Source of the DNA: Leishmania donovani
Lineage: Eukaryota > Euglenozoa > Kinetoplastea > Trypanosomatida > Trypanosomatidae
DNA: 64,000 nt
Reading direction: 5' to 3'
NCBI RefSeq assembly: GCF_000227135.1
Contig: NC_018251.1
Coordinates: 778,568-842,567, forward strand
The notes beneath the pieces are model-generated. The model made no database searches, had not been told where the DNA came from, and saw only the letters and a program-made list of their open reading frames with translations. Both the position numbers and the translations under genes were made by a program. Shown in pieces: positions 19,361-27,882 of this stretch. Within the stretch, counting starts at the first letter, position 1. Every line of letters starts with the position of its first letter.

Positions 19361-20082
19361 AGGCGCACCAGCTTGAGAGCGAAGACGTTGTCGCCTCTTC
19401 CACATTTTCGATTTTGTCTGCCGCACACCATGTGAGGTGAAACGCCACGCGCTACCGCCACCGGGCCCTGTCACACGCCGCCCGTCGTGTGGTGCGAAGC
19501 GGCCGTCGACACGCGCCAGGGCGATGCGCCGCCTCAGCCATCGGAGCATGCCCTCGGCCTCAACCTCTCCCCCCACCTACCCACTTCGCACGCCGCCGCG
19601 TGGCGCGTCCCCTCCGNNNNNNNNNNNNNNNNNNNNNNNNNNNNNNNNNNNNNNNNNNNNNNNNNNNNNNNNNNNNNNNNNNNNNNNNNNNNNNNNNNNN
19701 NNNNNNNNNNNNNNNTTTTGTCTGCCGCACACCACGTGAGGTGAAACGCCACGCGCTACCGCCACCGGGCCCTGTCACACGCCGCCCGTCGTGTGGTGCG
19801 AAGCGGCCGTCGACACGCGCCAGGGCGATGCGCCGCCTCAGCCATCGGAGCATGCCCTCGGCCTCAACCTCTCCCCCCACCTACCCACTTCGCACGCCGC
19901 CGCGTGGCGCGTCCCCTCCGCCTTCGCGGTGGCTCAGGGTCCCCTCGCCCCCGTGGGCAGTGTGAGGGCCGGCTGAGCTGCGCTCGAGTCACGTGTTGGC
20001 ACACTGCCTAGTCATATGGGTGGCGCACAAGCGTGCTCGCCGTCGCAGGCCGCTCCGACGCAGCGCCCGTCCAGGACCGGGC
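19361..20082 (-). repeat. SIDER-like repeat cluster D, first unit (gapped)
   Basis: Reverse complement of the family. Host flank from 19361 (AGGCGCACCAGCTTG) leads into element sequence, broken by a gap at 19617. The sequence right of the gap (19716-19920) repeats 19412-19616 with one difference, CCACGTGAGG against CCATGTGAGG, so the two pieces are probably different copies. The unit stops abruptly in the middle of the element at 20082 and is followed at once by a second flank copy. Confidence 0.65.
19617..19715. other. Assembly gap (99 N) in repeat cluster D
   Basis: Run of N flanked by a 205-base near-identical overlap with one mismatch. Confidence 0.95.
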
Positions 20083-21060
20083 AGGCGCACCAGCTTGATA
20101 GCGAAGACGTTGTCGCCTCTTCCACATTTTCGATTTTGTCTGCCGCACACCATGTGAGGTGAAACGCCACGCGCTACCGCCACCGGGCCCTGTCACACGC
20201 CGCCCGTCGTGTGGTGCGAAGCGGCCGTCGACACGCGCCAGGGCGATGCGCCGCCTCAGCCATCGGAGCATGCCCTCGGCCTCAACCTCTCCCCCCACCT
20301 ACCCACTTCGCACGCCGCCGCGTGGCGCGTCCCCTCCGCCTTCGCGGTGGCTCAGGGTCCCCTCGCCCCCGTGGGCAGTGTGAGGGCCGGCTGAGCTGCG
20401 CTCGAGTCACGTGTTGGCACACTGCCTAGTCATATGGGTGGCGCACAAGCGTGCTCGCCGTCGCAGGCCGCTCCGACGCAGCGCCCGTCCAGGACCGGGC
20501 CGCCGGCATCCGTGGCGGTGCATCGCTCTGGCCTCCCCTACCTTGTAGGTGCTTGACCCTGTCACCACGCGAAGGGGCTTGGCATTGGCAGGGTTAGGTT
20601 GGGANNNNNNNNNNNNNNNNNNNNNNNNNNNNNNNNNNNNNNNNNNNNNNNNNNNNNNNNNNNNNNNNNNNNNNNNNNNNNNNNNNNNNNNNNNNNNNNN
20701 NNNTCCCCTCGCCCCCGTGGGCAGTGTGAGGGCCGGCTGAGCTGCGCTCGAGTCACGTGTTGGCACACTGCCTAGTCATATGGGTGGCGCACAAGCGTGC
20801 TCGCCGTCGCAGGCCGCTCCGACGCAGCGCCCGTCCAGGACCGGGCCGCCGGCATCCGTGGCGGTGCATCGCTCTGGCCTCCCCTACCTTGTAGGTGCTT
20901 GACCCTGTCACCACGCGAAGGGGCTTGGCATTGGCAGGGTTAGGTTGGGAGCTGCTTGGCTTCCGCCCTCAGAGTGGGTGGGGGTGGGGGGCGGGGGCAC
21001 CGTGCCCTGAGATGCCATGCGCTGTATGAGGTGCGTGCCTGTGTGCCCCCCCGTCGTCGG
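20083..21060 (-). repeat. SIDER-like repeat cluster D, second unit (gapped)
   Basis: It begins with the same flank as 19361 (one mismatch over about 55 bases), runs through the element, is broken at 20605, and resumes with a 247-base overlap. It ends with CTGTATGAG at 21030 followed by about 30 bases shared with the start of copy C at 41667. The repeated flank means the locus was duplicated after insertion. Confidence 0.65.
20605..20703. other. Assembly gap (99 N) in repeat cluster D
   Basis: Run of N. Bases 20704-20950 repeat 20358-20604. Confidence 0.95.
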
Positions 21061-21724
21061 GGCAAATGTGTTCTTCACGTGTGTAGAAAAGAAAGGCAGG
21101 GGGTGCCAGCAGAGGACGAGTGGGGCGGGGGAAGGGTGGGCGGAATCGAAGAGAGGGCTGGGAGGACACGTTGCCTCTACGTGGTCCATGCCTCAGCGCA
21201 AAGGGAGAGGGAAAAGGGGAGGGTCAAGCGGCGAGGCGCAACCGAAGCACACAAAAAAAAGCGGTTGAATGAGCACACCTTTCACTGATGGATGGGCAGC
21301 GAAAGGGAGAGGGCGTGTGCTTGAGTGCGAGATGCCTCTCCTTCCCCCCCTCCTCCAGTGCGGCACCGCGGACGGAAGGGTGCGGGGACAGATGGTGTGA
21401 GGAGAGGGGAAAGGGTAACAGAGGCGCGCGAGACGCCATCGCGAGTAGAAAGCGGACATGCGACAGCGATCACCGCCCATGATGCGCGCCTGCCAGGCAT
21501 GGCGTGCTGTGTGCTGTTTCCCGTGTCTTTTGGCAGAAATTAATGGGGACAAACAAAACCAACAAAAAATGAATAAATATAAAGGACAGACCCAAATCCC
21601 GCACGCCGCCACGGGGGAGGGGGAGTGAAAAAAAGAAGTGTGCGGTGTGTGTGTTGGGGGGAGGGGGGCAGGGGTGCGTATCGTTATCGGCGGCGGCAGC
21701 GTAAGACCCGCCGTCGCTGACTGA

Positions 21725-21823
21725 NNNNNNNNNNNNNNNNNNNNNNNNNNNNNNNNNNNNNNNNNNNNNNNNNNNNNNNNNNNNNNNNNNNNNNNNNNNN
21801 NNNNNNNNNNNNNNNNNNNNNNN
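21725..21823. other. Assembly gap (99 N) downstream of S8 copy 1
   Basis: Run of N. The right flank starts GCCGAGGCGGTGAACGC, which also occurs at 23402 downstream of S8 copy 2, so the gap sits at a duplication edge. Confidence 0.95.
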
Positions 21824-21961
21824 GCCGAGGCGGTGAACGCATGGTGGTGTGAAGGGCGTGAGGTGCAGTGCACTTGCAGGTCTGCGCCACGACGCTTTAT
21901 CGACAAGCGAATTCGCATCCACAGCAGCGTGAACACGCTTAGCCACGCGCACATGCTCGCC

Positions 21962-22624
21962 TTACTTCTTCTTCTTCTCCAGGCGCTTCAGATAGAACTG
22001 GAGCTCGGCGCCCTCCAGCAGGATACCGTCGGCACGGCCGGACTGGCCCGGGCGGCTCGTTATGCGCGCAAGCACGCGGCCCTCGCGCAGCTGATCGGCG
22101 ATTGCCTTCTCAACCCTGTGGTTGCGGCGGCGGCGAATCCACTCGCGCTGAAGCTTGGGCGAGGCCTTGTTCACGTCGTACTTGTCAGCAGCGGCGTGGA
22201 CGGACTTCCTGCCCTTCTTCTCTGCAGCAGCGGCAGCCTTGGTGGTCTTCCTGTCTGCATCCAAGTCGATGCCGTAGTGCTTGGCGTACCAGCGCTTGAA
22301 CGGCGCGGCATCCACGGCGACGATGCAGTTCTTCACAAGCGTCTTCGTACGCACCAGCTCGTTCGAGGTGGCGTTGTACACGACGTCGAGAAGACGCACG
22401 CGGTGCGCGATGGCCTCGGAGGCCCAGGCAAAGTTGCCGGTGTCCAGGCGCAGGGCACGGATCTTGAAGTTGCCACCGCGAGCACGCACAGGGCTCACGC
22501 GGCGGGCGCCAAGGCGGGTGTTCGCGGGAAGGCGACCCAGCTCGGCCTTCATGCGCTTCCGGTGGATCTTGGTCTTTCCACCGGTGATCTTGCGCTTATG
22601 CAGGCGGCTGCGGACGATGCCCAT
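21962..22624 (-). CDS. RPS8: 40S ribosomal protein S8 (eS8), copy 1, intact
   Basis: Small-subunit ribosomal protein. The 220-residue product begins MGIVRSRLHKRKITGGK and contains the conserved stretch RLPANTRLGARRVSPVRARGG at about 31-51 and LDVVYNATSNELVRTKTL near 100. The C-terminus is lysine-rich (RLEKKKK). Start is ATG at 22624 and stop is TAA. It is duplicated downstream in window coordinates (23539-24199); the shared block covers the whole gene plus at least 137 bases past the stop and 22 bases before the ATG. Confidence 0.96.
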   Translation of the reverse strand: MGIVRSRLHKRKITGGKTKIHRKRMKAELGRLPANTRLGARRVSPVRARGGNFKIRALRLDTGNFAWASEAIAHRVRLLDVVYNATSNELVRTKTLVKNCIVAVDAAPFKRWYAKHYGIDLDADRKTTKAAAAAEKKGRKSVHAAADKYDVNKASPKLQREWIRRRRNHRVEKAIADQLREGRVLARITSRPGQSGRADGILLEGAELQFYLKRLEKKKK

Positions 22625-23538
22625 GGTTACGGCTCTTCACTACGTTGGGTGTGTCTGTGTGTGAGTTGGTACGCCGGCAGTGTGTGTATGTGTGTCCATA
22701 TTCGTGAGGGAGGGGGGGGGGGAACAGCGAGGGCGGTATGGGGAAGGGGAGGAGCATGTGAGGCGGGCAAACAGTAATGTGCGGTTGTGCGAGAGACAGG
22801 AGGGGGAGGGGAGGGAGCGAGAGTGGTGTGTCTGCGCGTGAAGTGAGCGGGAGATGGGCACAGAGAACCGCCCTCCTCCCTACCCATCTACGCAAACACA
22901 AACCAAGGCACGCGTTGCCGCACCTGCAGCATCATGCTCGTGCTTGATATCGCGGTCGACAACCAGATCTCTCTCTTCCCATTGATGAAGCCTCTAGCGG
23001 TCCCAGCCCCCCTGCATCTGGCACGATCCTCCTCTCAGGTGAAGGTGGCACTTCCGCATTTAGAGAACACGTGCGTGTGAGTGCCTATGTGAGTCTGCAT
23101 CTCTGCGCCACCGTCATCATCGACAGCGTTGCTCGTCACACCCGCTCAGGCTCAGACACGCACGTGCAGGCTCTTTGCCGCTGTCCCACCGAAGGGCCGC
23201 TGGAGAAGGGACACAGGAAGGAGAGACGGCCTCAGTTGCCGCGACGGCTTCACACCTTTTCCGTGGCATGCGTTTCAACCACCGCGCGGTTACGCCGGAG
23301 AGGACAAAAAAAGTCGAAAAAATGAAAAGAAGAAAACAAAAAGCGAAGGTCAGAGAGAGCGCCGCGTCAAGCTGCGGTGGCACTGGGGGAGAGGCAACCA
23401 GCCGAGGCGGTGAACGCATGGTGGTGTGAAGGGCGTGAGGTGCAGTGCACTTGCAGGTCTGCGCCACGACGCTTTATCGACAAGCGAATTCGCATCCACA
23501 GCAGCGTGAACACGCTTAGCCACGCGCACATGCTCGCC
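22625..23538. other. Intergenic between the two S8 copies
   Basis: About 0.9 kb. On the right, 23402-23538 is the duplicated S8 3' flank. The rest includes a G run near 22711 and no gene. Confidence 0.55.
22640..22641 (-). promoter_or_regulatory. Probable spliced-leader acceptor AG, S8 copy 1
   Basis: Minus strand reads AACGTAG then TGAAGAG before the ATG. The first AG is 15 bases upstream of the ATG and occurs at the same place before S8 copy 2 (24215-24216), whereas sequence further upstream differs. Confidence 0.4.
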
Positions 23539-24199
23539 TTACTTCTTCTTCTTCTCCAGGCGCTTCAGATAGAACTGGAGCTCGGCGCCCTCCAGCAGGA
23601 TACCGTCGGCACGGCCGGACTGGCCCGGGCGGCTCGTTATGCGCGCAAGCACGCGGCCCTCGCGCAGCTGATCGGCGATTGCCTTCTCAACCCTGTGGTT
23701 GCGGCGGCGGCGAATCCACTCGCGCTGAAGCTTGGGCGAGGCCTTGTTCACGTCGTACTTGTCAGCAGCGGCGTGGACGGACTTCCTGCCATTCTTCTGT
23801 GCAGGAGCGGCAGCCTTGGNNNNNNNNNNNNNNNNNNNNNNNNNNNNNNNNNNNNNNNNNNNNNNNNNNNNNNNNNNNNNNNNNNNNNNNNNNNNNNNNN
23901 NNNNNNNNNNNNNNNNNNNNNNNNNNNNNNNNNNNNNNNNNNNNNNNNNNNNNNNNNNNNNNNNNNNNNNNNNNNNNNNNNNNNNNNNNNNNNNNNNNNN
24001 AGGCAAAGTTGCCGGTGTCCAGGCGCAGGGCACGGATCTTGAAGTTGCCACCGCGAGCACGCACAGGGCTCACGCGGCGGGCGCCAAGGCGGGTGTTCGC
24101 GGGAAGGCGACCCAGCTCGGCCTTCATGCGCTTCCGGTGGATCTTGGTCTTTCCACCGGTGATCTTGCGCTTATGCAGGCGGCTGCGGACGATGCCCAT
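23539..24199 (-). CDS. RPS8: 40S ribosomal protein S8 (eS8), copy 2, interrupted by gap
   Basis: Residues 1-66 are read from the ATG at 24199 to 24001, and the C-terminal part from 23819 to the TAA at 23539. The missing middle is a gap of 181 N, whereas copy 1 would need 183, so the apparent frameshift across the gap is probably a gap-size artefact. Near the gap edge the protein differs from copy 1 (AAPAQKNGRK against AAAAAEKKGRK); everything else readable appears the same. The differences may be real or poor contig-end base calls. Confidence 0.85.
23820..24000. other. Assembly gap (181 N) inside S8 copy 2
   Basis: Run of N. By comparison with copy 1 the expected length is 183. Confidence 0.95.
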
Positions 24200-25062
24200 G
24201 GTTACGGCTCTTCACTACGTTTTATGTACACGAGAAGGATTCAATGACACCAATCGAGGAGGTGAGAGAGAGAGGGGTAGGGAGAGAGGCATGGAGAGAG
24301 CGGGATGGCAGCACGACAATACCGCAACAAAGACATTTTGATAGGTAACGGGGCGAGTCAGATACGCCCATAGGGGCAGTGCGGCGAGCCTCTGCTTCGT
24401 TGCCGGCGATCAAGCGCACGTCTGCGAGGCGAAGAAGAAGAAGAGGGGCGGGAGGGGGAGGGACGCAGCCGACAGCGTCCGAAAAAGCTTCCTTCCAGTC
24501 CACCGTTTTCTCTCCATAACCATCTTCTGTTTCCTCCTTTGCGTGCGTGTGTGTGTATGTGGTGGTTGTCGTTGTGGTCTTTGCCGCCTGCACTACAGCA
24601 TTCGGTGGCTCTCATGCAGGCGTGTCTGTGGTGCACATCGCCGCCGCCGCTGCCGTCATCGGTGCCCGTCATGGCCGCGTTGTTTCCCTTCTTCCCCCTT
24701 TTAGCTGTTGCTGCCGTGTCTCGTTGTGGACGTGTGCGAAGAGAGAGAGGGGAGGGATGGAGGGTCGCGCGCGGGCTTCTCTCTGTCTTCTGGGTGAATG
24801 CGCGCAGCAGCACAGTCTCTCTTTGGCGCGCGCGGTCGTGAAAAACAGAAAAGGGGGATAAGAAAGATAAGGTAAGAGCAAGCCACAATCACGGACACCA
24901 GTACTAGCCCTATCAAGCAGTGAGGTAGCGAGATGGAGAGAAGGGAAGAGGAGAGGAACACGGGCCGTACAAGCCGAGCACTCGCACACGTCTCACACGG
25001 ACATCCACGCCCGTGCACATCAGATCAAAACATGCACATATACCGATACCTATCTGCACAGA
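24200..25062. other. Intergenic: kelch gene 3' UTR and S8 copy 2 5' UTR
   Basis: About 0.86 kb. A TGTGTGTATGTGG stretch lies near 24550. No gene or member of the repeat family is seen. Confidence 0.55.
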
Positions 25063-26199
25063 TTAGGGTGTATGCCCTATAAGCGGCCACATAGGCTCCT
25101 CTGGCAACTCTGGAACGACGTAGTCCTTGTGTGCCTTGAGAGCCGCGAAGTGGTGCAACGGGAGGTGCGTTGCCAACCCGGTGAGCTGTGGGTCCGCCAT
25201 GATGAGCCAATCACGCATGCTGTCGACGCCTGTCTTGCTGCCTAGGTACAGTTCCGTCGTGTCATTCATGAAGTGGCCGCGGAAGCGGCCACCAAAGACT
25301 ACCATGGTGTTGCGGCATACGACCGCCACGTGGCACTCGCGACGAGACGGGTACTCGCGGTCGATATCGTACATGAACTCAAACGTGTTCGCCTCCACGT
25401 TGTAGATGAACAAGTCGTTCAACTTCTTTTTGCCATTCCAGCCACCGAAGACGATGATGTTGCCGTAGTGCACAGCGGCGCTATTACGGGCACGGCCAAA
25501 CATCGGCACCTGCGGCAGGTCGATGCGCCGCCACATCGAGGTGTCGAAGGAATAGACGAAAAAGTCTTCGCAGCACTCGCCGCCGCTGTTGCGGCCACCG
25601 AAAACAATCATGGTGCGCTCGTACGTCATTGCAGTATGGGCAGAGCGCGGCGGTGGGATCGTGCCAAGCTGGTTGCATTCCTTCCACTCCGGGTCGCTCA
25701 AGTCGCAGCGGTACAGGTCCTGCAGCCGCTTGTTGCTGTTGCGCCCGCCGCACTTGCCTCCGAAGATGTACATGGTATTTCCAAACACAACGGCGCTGTG
25801 GCAGTAGCGAGTCATTGGAATGAGCGCCCCTCGCACGACGACAGGGTGGCAGTCGCCATCTTCGCTAATGTAGAAGAGCTTGTTGAACCGACCGCGGCCG
25901 TTGCAGCCACCGAAGATGTACATGCACGTGTCATACCAAACTGCGGTGTGGAACGCGCGCGGGTGCTGCTTCTCGCCGCGCAGCTCAATCTCCCTCCATC
26001 GCTTGTTGATCACGTCGTACTGCCACAAGTCGTCCAGGTAGATGGACACGCTGTCCGTGTCGTTCACGCCGCCGTAGACGTACGCCTTGCTGCCATCGGC
26101 ATTGGCGCAGAAGGAGTGTCCGATGCGGCCTAGCGGCGAGTCCTCCGAGGGGCAGTTTACCAGCGACCAGTGCCGAAACGGCGGCGTCGGACGAGGCAT
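25063..26199 (-). CDS. Kelch-repeat protein (predicted six-bladed beta-propeller)
   Basis: A 378-residue protein that is almost entirely kelch repeats. Six glycine-doublet cores are visible in order: YVYGGVNDTD, YIFGGCNGRG, YIFGGKCGGR, IVFGGRNSGG, IVFGGWNGKK and VVFGGRFRGH, each followed by a Trp or Tyr about a strand later. No BTB, F-box or kinase domain accompanies them. Kelch propellers usually bind other proteins; the partner is unknown. The frame stays open upstream to 26541, but that stretch encodes CVCVCERGG and similar UTR-like sequence. I start at the ATG at 26199, after a C/T tract and an AG. The short tail after the last blade ends PMWPLIGHTP. Confidence 0.88.
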   Translation of the reverse strand: MPRPTPPFRHWSLVNCPSEDSPLGRIGHSFCANADGSKAYVYGGVNDTDSVSIYLDDLWQYDVINKRWREIELRGEKQHPRAFHTAVWYDTCMYIFGGCNGRGRFNKLFYISEDGDCHPVVVRGALIPMTRYCHSAVVFGNTMYIFGGKCGGRNSNKRLQDLYRCDLSDPEWKECNQLGTIPPPRSAHTAMTYERTMIVFGGRNSGGECCEDFFVYSFDTSMWRRIDLPQVPMFGRARNSAAVHYGNIIVFGGWNGKKKLNDLFIYNVEANTFEFMYDIDREYPSRRECHVAVVCRNTMVVFGGRFRGHFMNDTTELYLGSKTGVDSMRDWLIMADPQLTGLATHLPLHHFAALKAHKDYVVPELPEEPMWPLIGHTP

Positions 26200-26955
26200 C
26201 AGCACTCGAGCAGCGACGTTGGCGGAGGGGGTAGGAGAAGCAGAGAGAGAAGTGTGATGCAGCCCACTACAGCGAGGGTGGTGATGGTGGCGCTCTCCCC
26301 CTCTTTCACACACACACACGCACACGGGCGTATGCACGTATATACGAGTGCACCTCCAAGTCACGAATGAAAACGAAAACAGAAAGGAAAGGCGAACAGA
26401 GAAACAAGTGCGCGGGTATGGGAGTGGAGGGGAAAGCTGGGCGGTGGCGCCATGTTCGTGGTGTTGCCGGAGGACATATGTGGCGTGTACGTGTGTACAC
26501 ACGACGGCGGGAGAGGGGAGAAAGACGAGGTCGGGGCGCAAAAGGGGTACGGTACAGAAGTGTTAAAGAGAGGTACAAGGAGAGGGGAAGGTGGGGAGAT
26601 GCGTCAGCGCGCAGGGAGTGACAGGTCAGGCACATCGGAGACACGCCATGTCTCGCAGCAAGTGTATGCACACGCACAAACACACACGCTCCCGTGCCGC
26701 GAAAGCCATGCCGTGCGCTGATGCACGCGCCACGGCACTACAGAGACTTCCACGTGGATAATCTTGTGTCTCGTTTTCTTTTTTGTTGTCTCTTCTCACC
26801 GGCTAAGCACGCACCACCCTTGTGGCGTGTCACTGCCTCAGTCCATCGCGTTGCCGTGGTGATGGCGGGCACGCTGTATGCACACTTTCCTCCCGCATGT
26901 GCATCAGCAGGAGAGGAAGAGACATACACACGCGCACGGTGGCCTGGTGGCCTCC
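26200..26955. other. Intergenic: CID-domain gene 3' UTR and kelch gene 5' UTR
   Basis: About 0.75 kb, purine-rich on the plus strand, with a short CA run near 26310. No gene is seen. Confidence 0.55.
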
Positions 26956-27882
26956 TCACATACCAAGGTCATCTTCACGAGGTCTGCGTCGCCCCTCTCG
27001 TCGCCGCTTCAGCTTCGGAAGATCCAGTTTTGGTAGCTCGCGCGGTTTGGCGCCTTCGACAAAGTCTGGCGTGTACTCGTCCTCCTCTTGCTGCTGCTGC
27101 TGCTGCTGCGTATTAGCGATATCGGCGCCCGAGGTGCCTGCCCCTGCTGTGCGGCCATTGTTGCCAATGGGCGTCGCGTATAGCCCGCTCACGGGTGCCG
27201 ATGGAGACGAAGAACTCTTTCCATCCTCGTCCACCACTACGACCTCGGCGGTAATGGGGCGTGCATGGAAAACGGACTTGCCAGCCTCCTGTTCGCCCAT
27301 GTACTGCACAGCATCCCATGCGTCGCGCAATTGCTGTAGGTCTGCCGGGGAGGCAGGCGTGCCGTCGTCCACCGAGTTCTCAGCAGCCTCGAGAAGATCG
27401 TGCAGCTCTGCCCCACTCCTTGACTGCACGGCGTGCTGGCGGACAGCGCTGTAGAGCCGTTGCGGCAGCACCTTCTCCCACGACAGCACAAGAGCCTCAA
27501 ACCACAGCAGTGTCTGACCGCGGTGCCCCGCCAGCTCCCACGGCATTTGCTGAATGGTGTACTCGAGCAGGCGTGGGGCGACCAGGGGCACAAACACGTG
27601 CGGGGCGTGCTTTATGAGTGCGTCGAGTACGTACCACAAGGTGCGGTTCGGCGCCCCGTCGAGGTCGGACTGCTCCATCAGCGCCTTGCGCAGCGCCGCC
27701 CATGTCTCGGCAGACTTTGGGAGATGCCGGAGCGCCAACGCCGTCAGCGCCTCCACCCGCGCCTCTGACGGGTTCCCTTGCTTCAACGCCGCGTAGAAGA
27801 GTCGTTCCGTGTAGAGCGCGGACGATGGTGGGCGCGGCGATGCGGCGGCGGCAGCAGCAGCTGCACTCGCGATGGAAGACAT
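26956..27882 (-). CDS. Protein with predicted CTD-interacting (CID/RPR) domain
   Basis: The 308-residue protein has an Ala-rich start, then a helical domain at about residues 20-150 whose pattern (LWYVLDALIKHAPHVFVPLV, then LVLSWEKVLPQRLY) matches CID domains of Pcf11, Rtt103 and related RNA-processing factors. These bind the phosphorylated tail of RNA polymerase II. The C-terminal half is low complexity, with a run of seven glutamines and a very basic end (KLKRRREGRRRPRE) that could be a nuclear signal. No zinc finger of Pcf11 type is visible. The ATG at 27882 is preferred over 28110 because the intervening codons look like a splice tract. The call rests on pattern memory and needs a profile search. 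Confidence 0.65.
   Translation of the reverse strand: MSSIASAAAAAAAASPRPPSSALYTERLFYAALKQGNPSEARVEALTALALRHLPKSAETWAALRKALMEQSDLDGAPNRTLWYVLDALIKHAPHVFVPLVAPRLLEYTIQQMPWELAGHRGQTLLWFEALVLSWEKVLPQRLYSAVRQHAVQSRSGAELHDLLEAAENSVDDGTPASPADLQQLRDAWDAVQYMGEQEAGKSVFHARPITAEVVVVDEDGKSSSSPSAPVSGLYATPIGNNGRTAGAGTSGADIANTQQQQQQQEEDEYTPDFVEGAKPRELPKLDLPKLKRRREGRRRPREDDLGM

Larger units (their letters stand above)
19051..21961. other. Intergenic: S8 3' UTR with inverted repeat cluster, and transketolase 5' UTR
   Basis: About 2.9 kb with no gene. It holds a G run at 19192-19207, the inverted and tandem repeat cluster (19361-21060) with two gaps, purine-rich sequence 21090-21450, and the gap at 21725 next to the S8 duplication. 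Confidence 0.6.

Noticed and set aside
21193..21954. 253-codon minus-strand frame crossing the gap at 21725
   Set aside because: Exists only because N codons are read through; both sides are UTR-like.
26200..26541. N-terminal extension of the kelch protein
   Set aside because: Encodes Cys-Val and His repeats typical of UTR microsatellites; the ATG at 26199 is a natural start.
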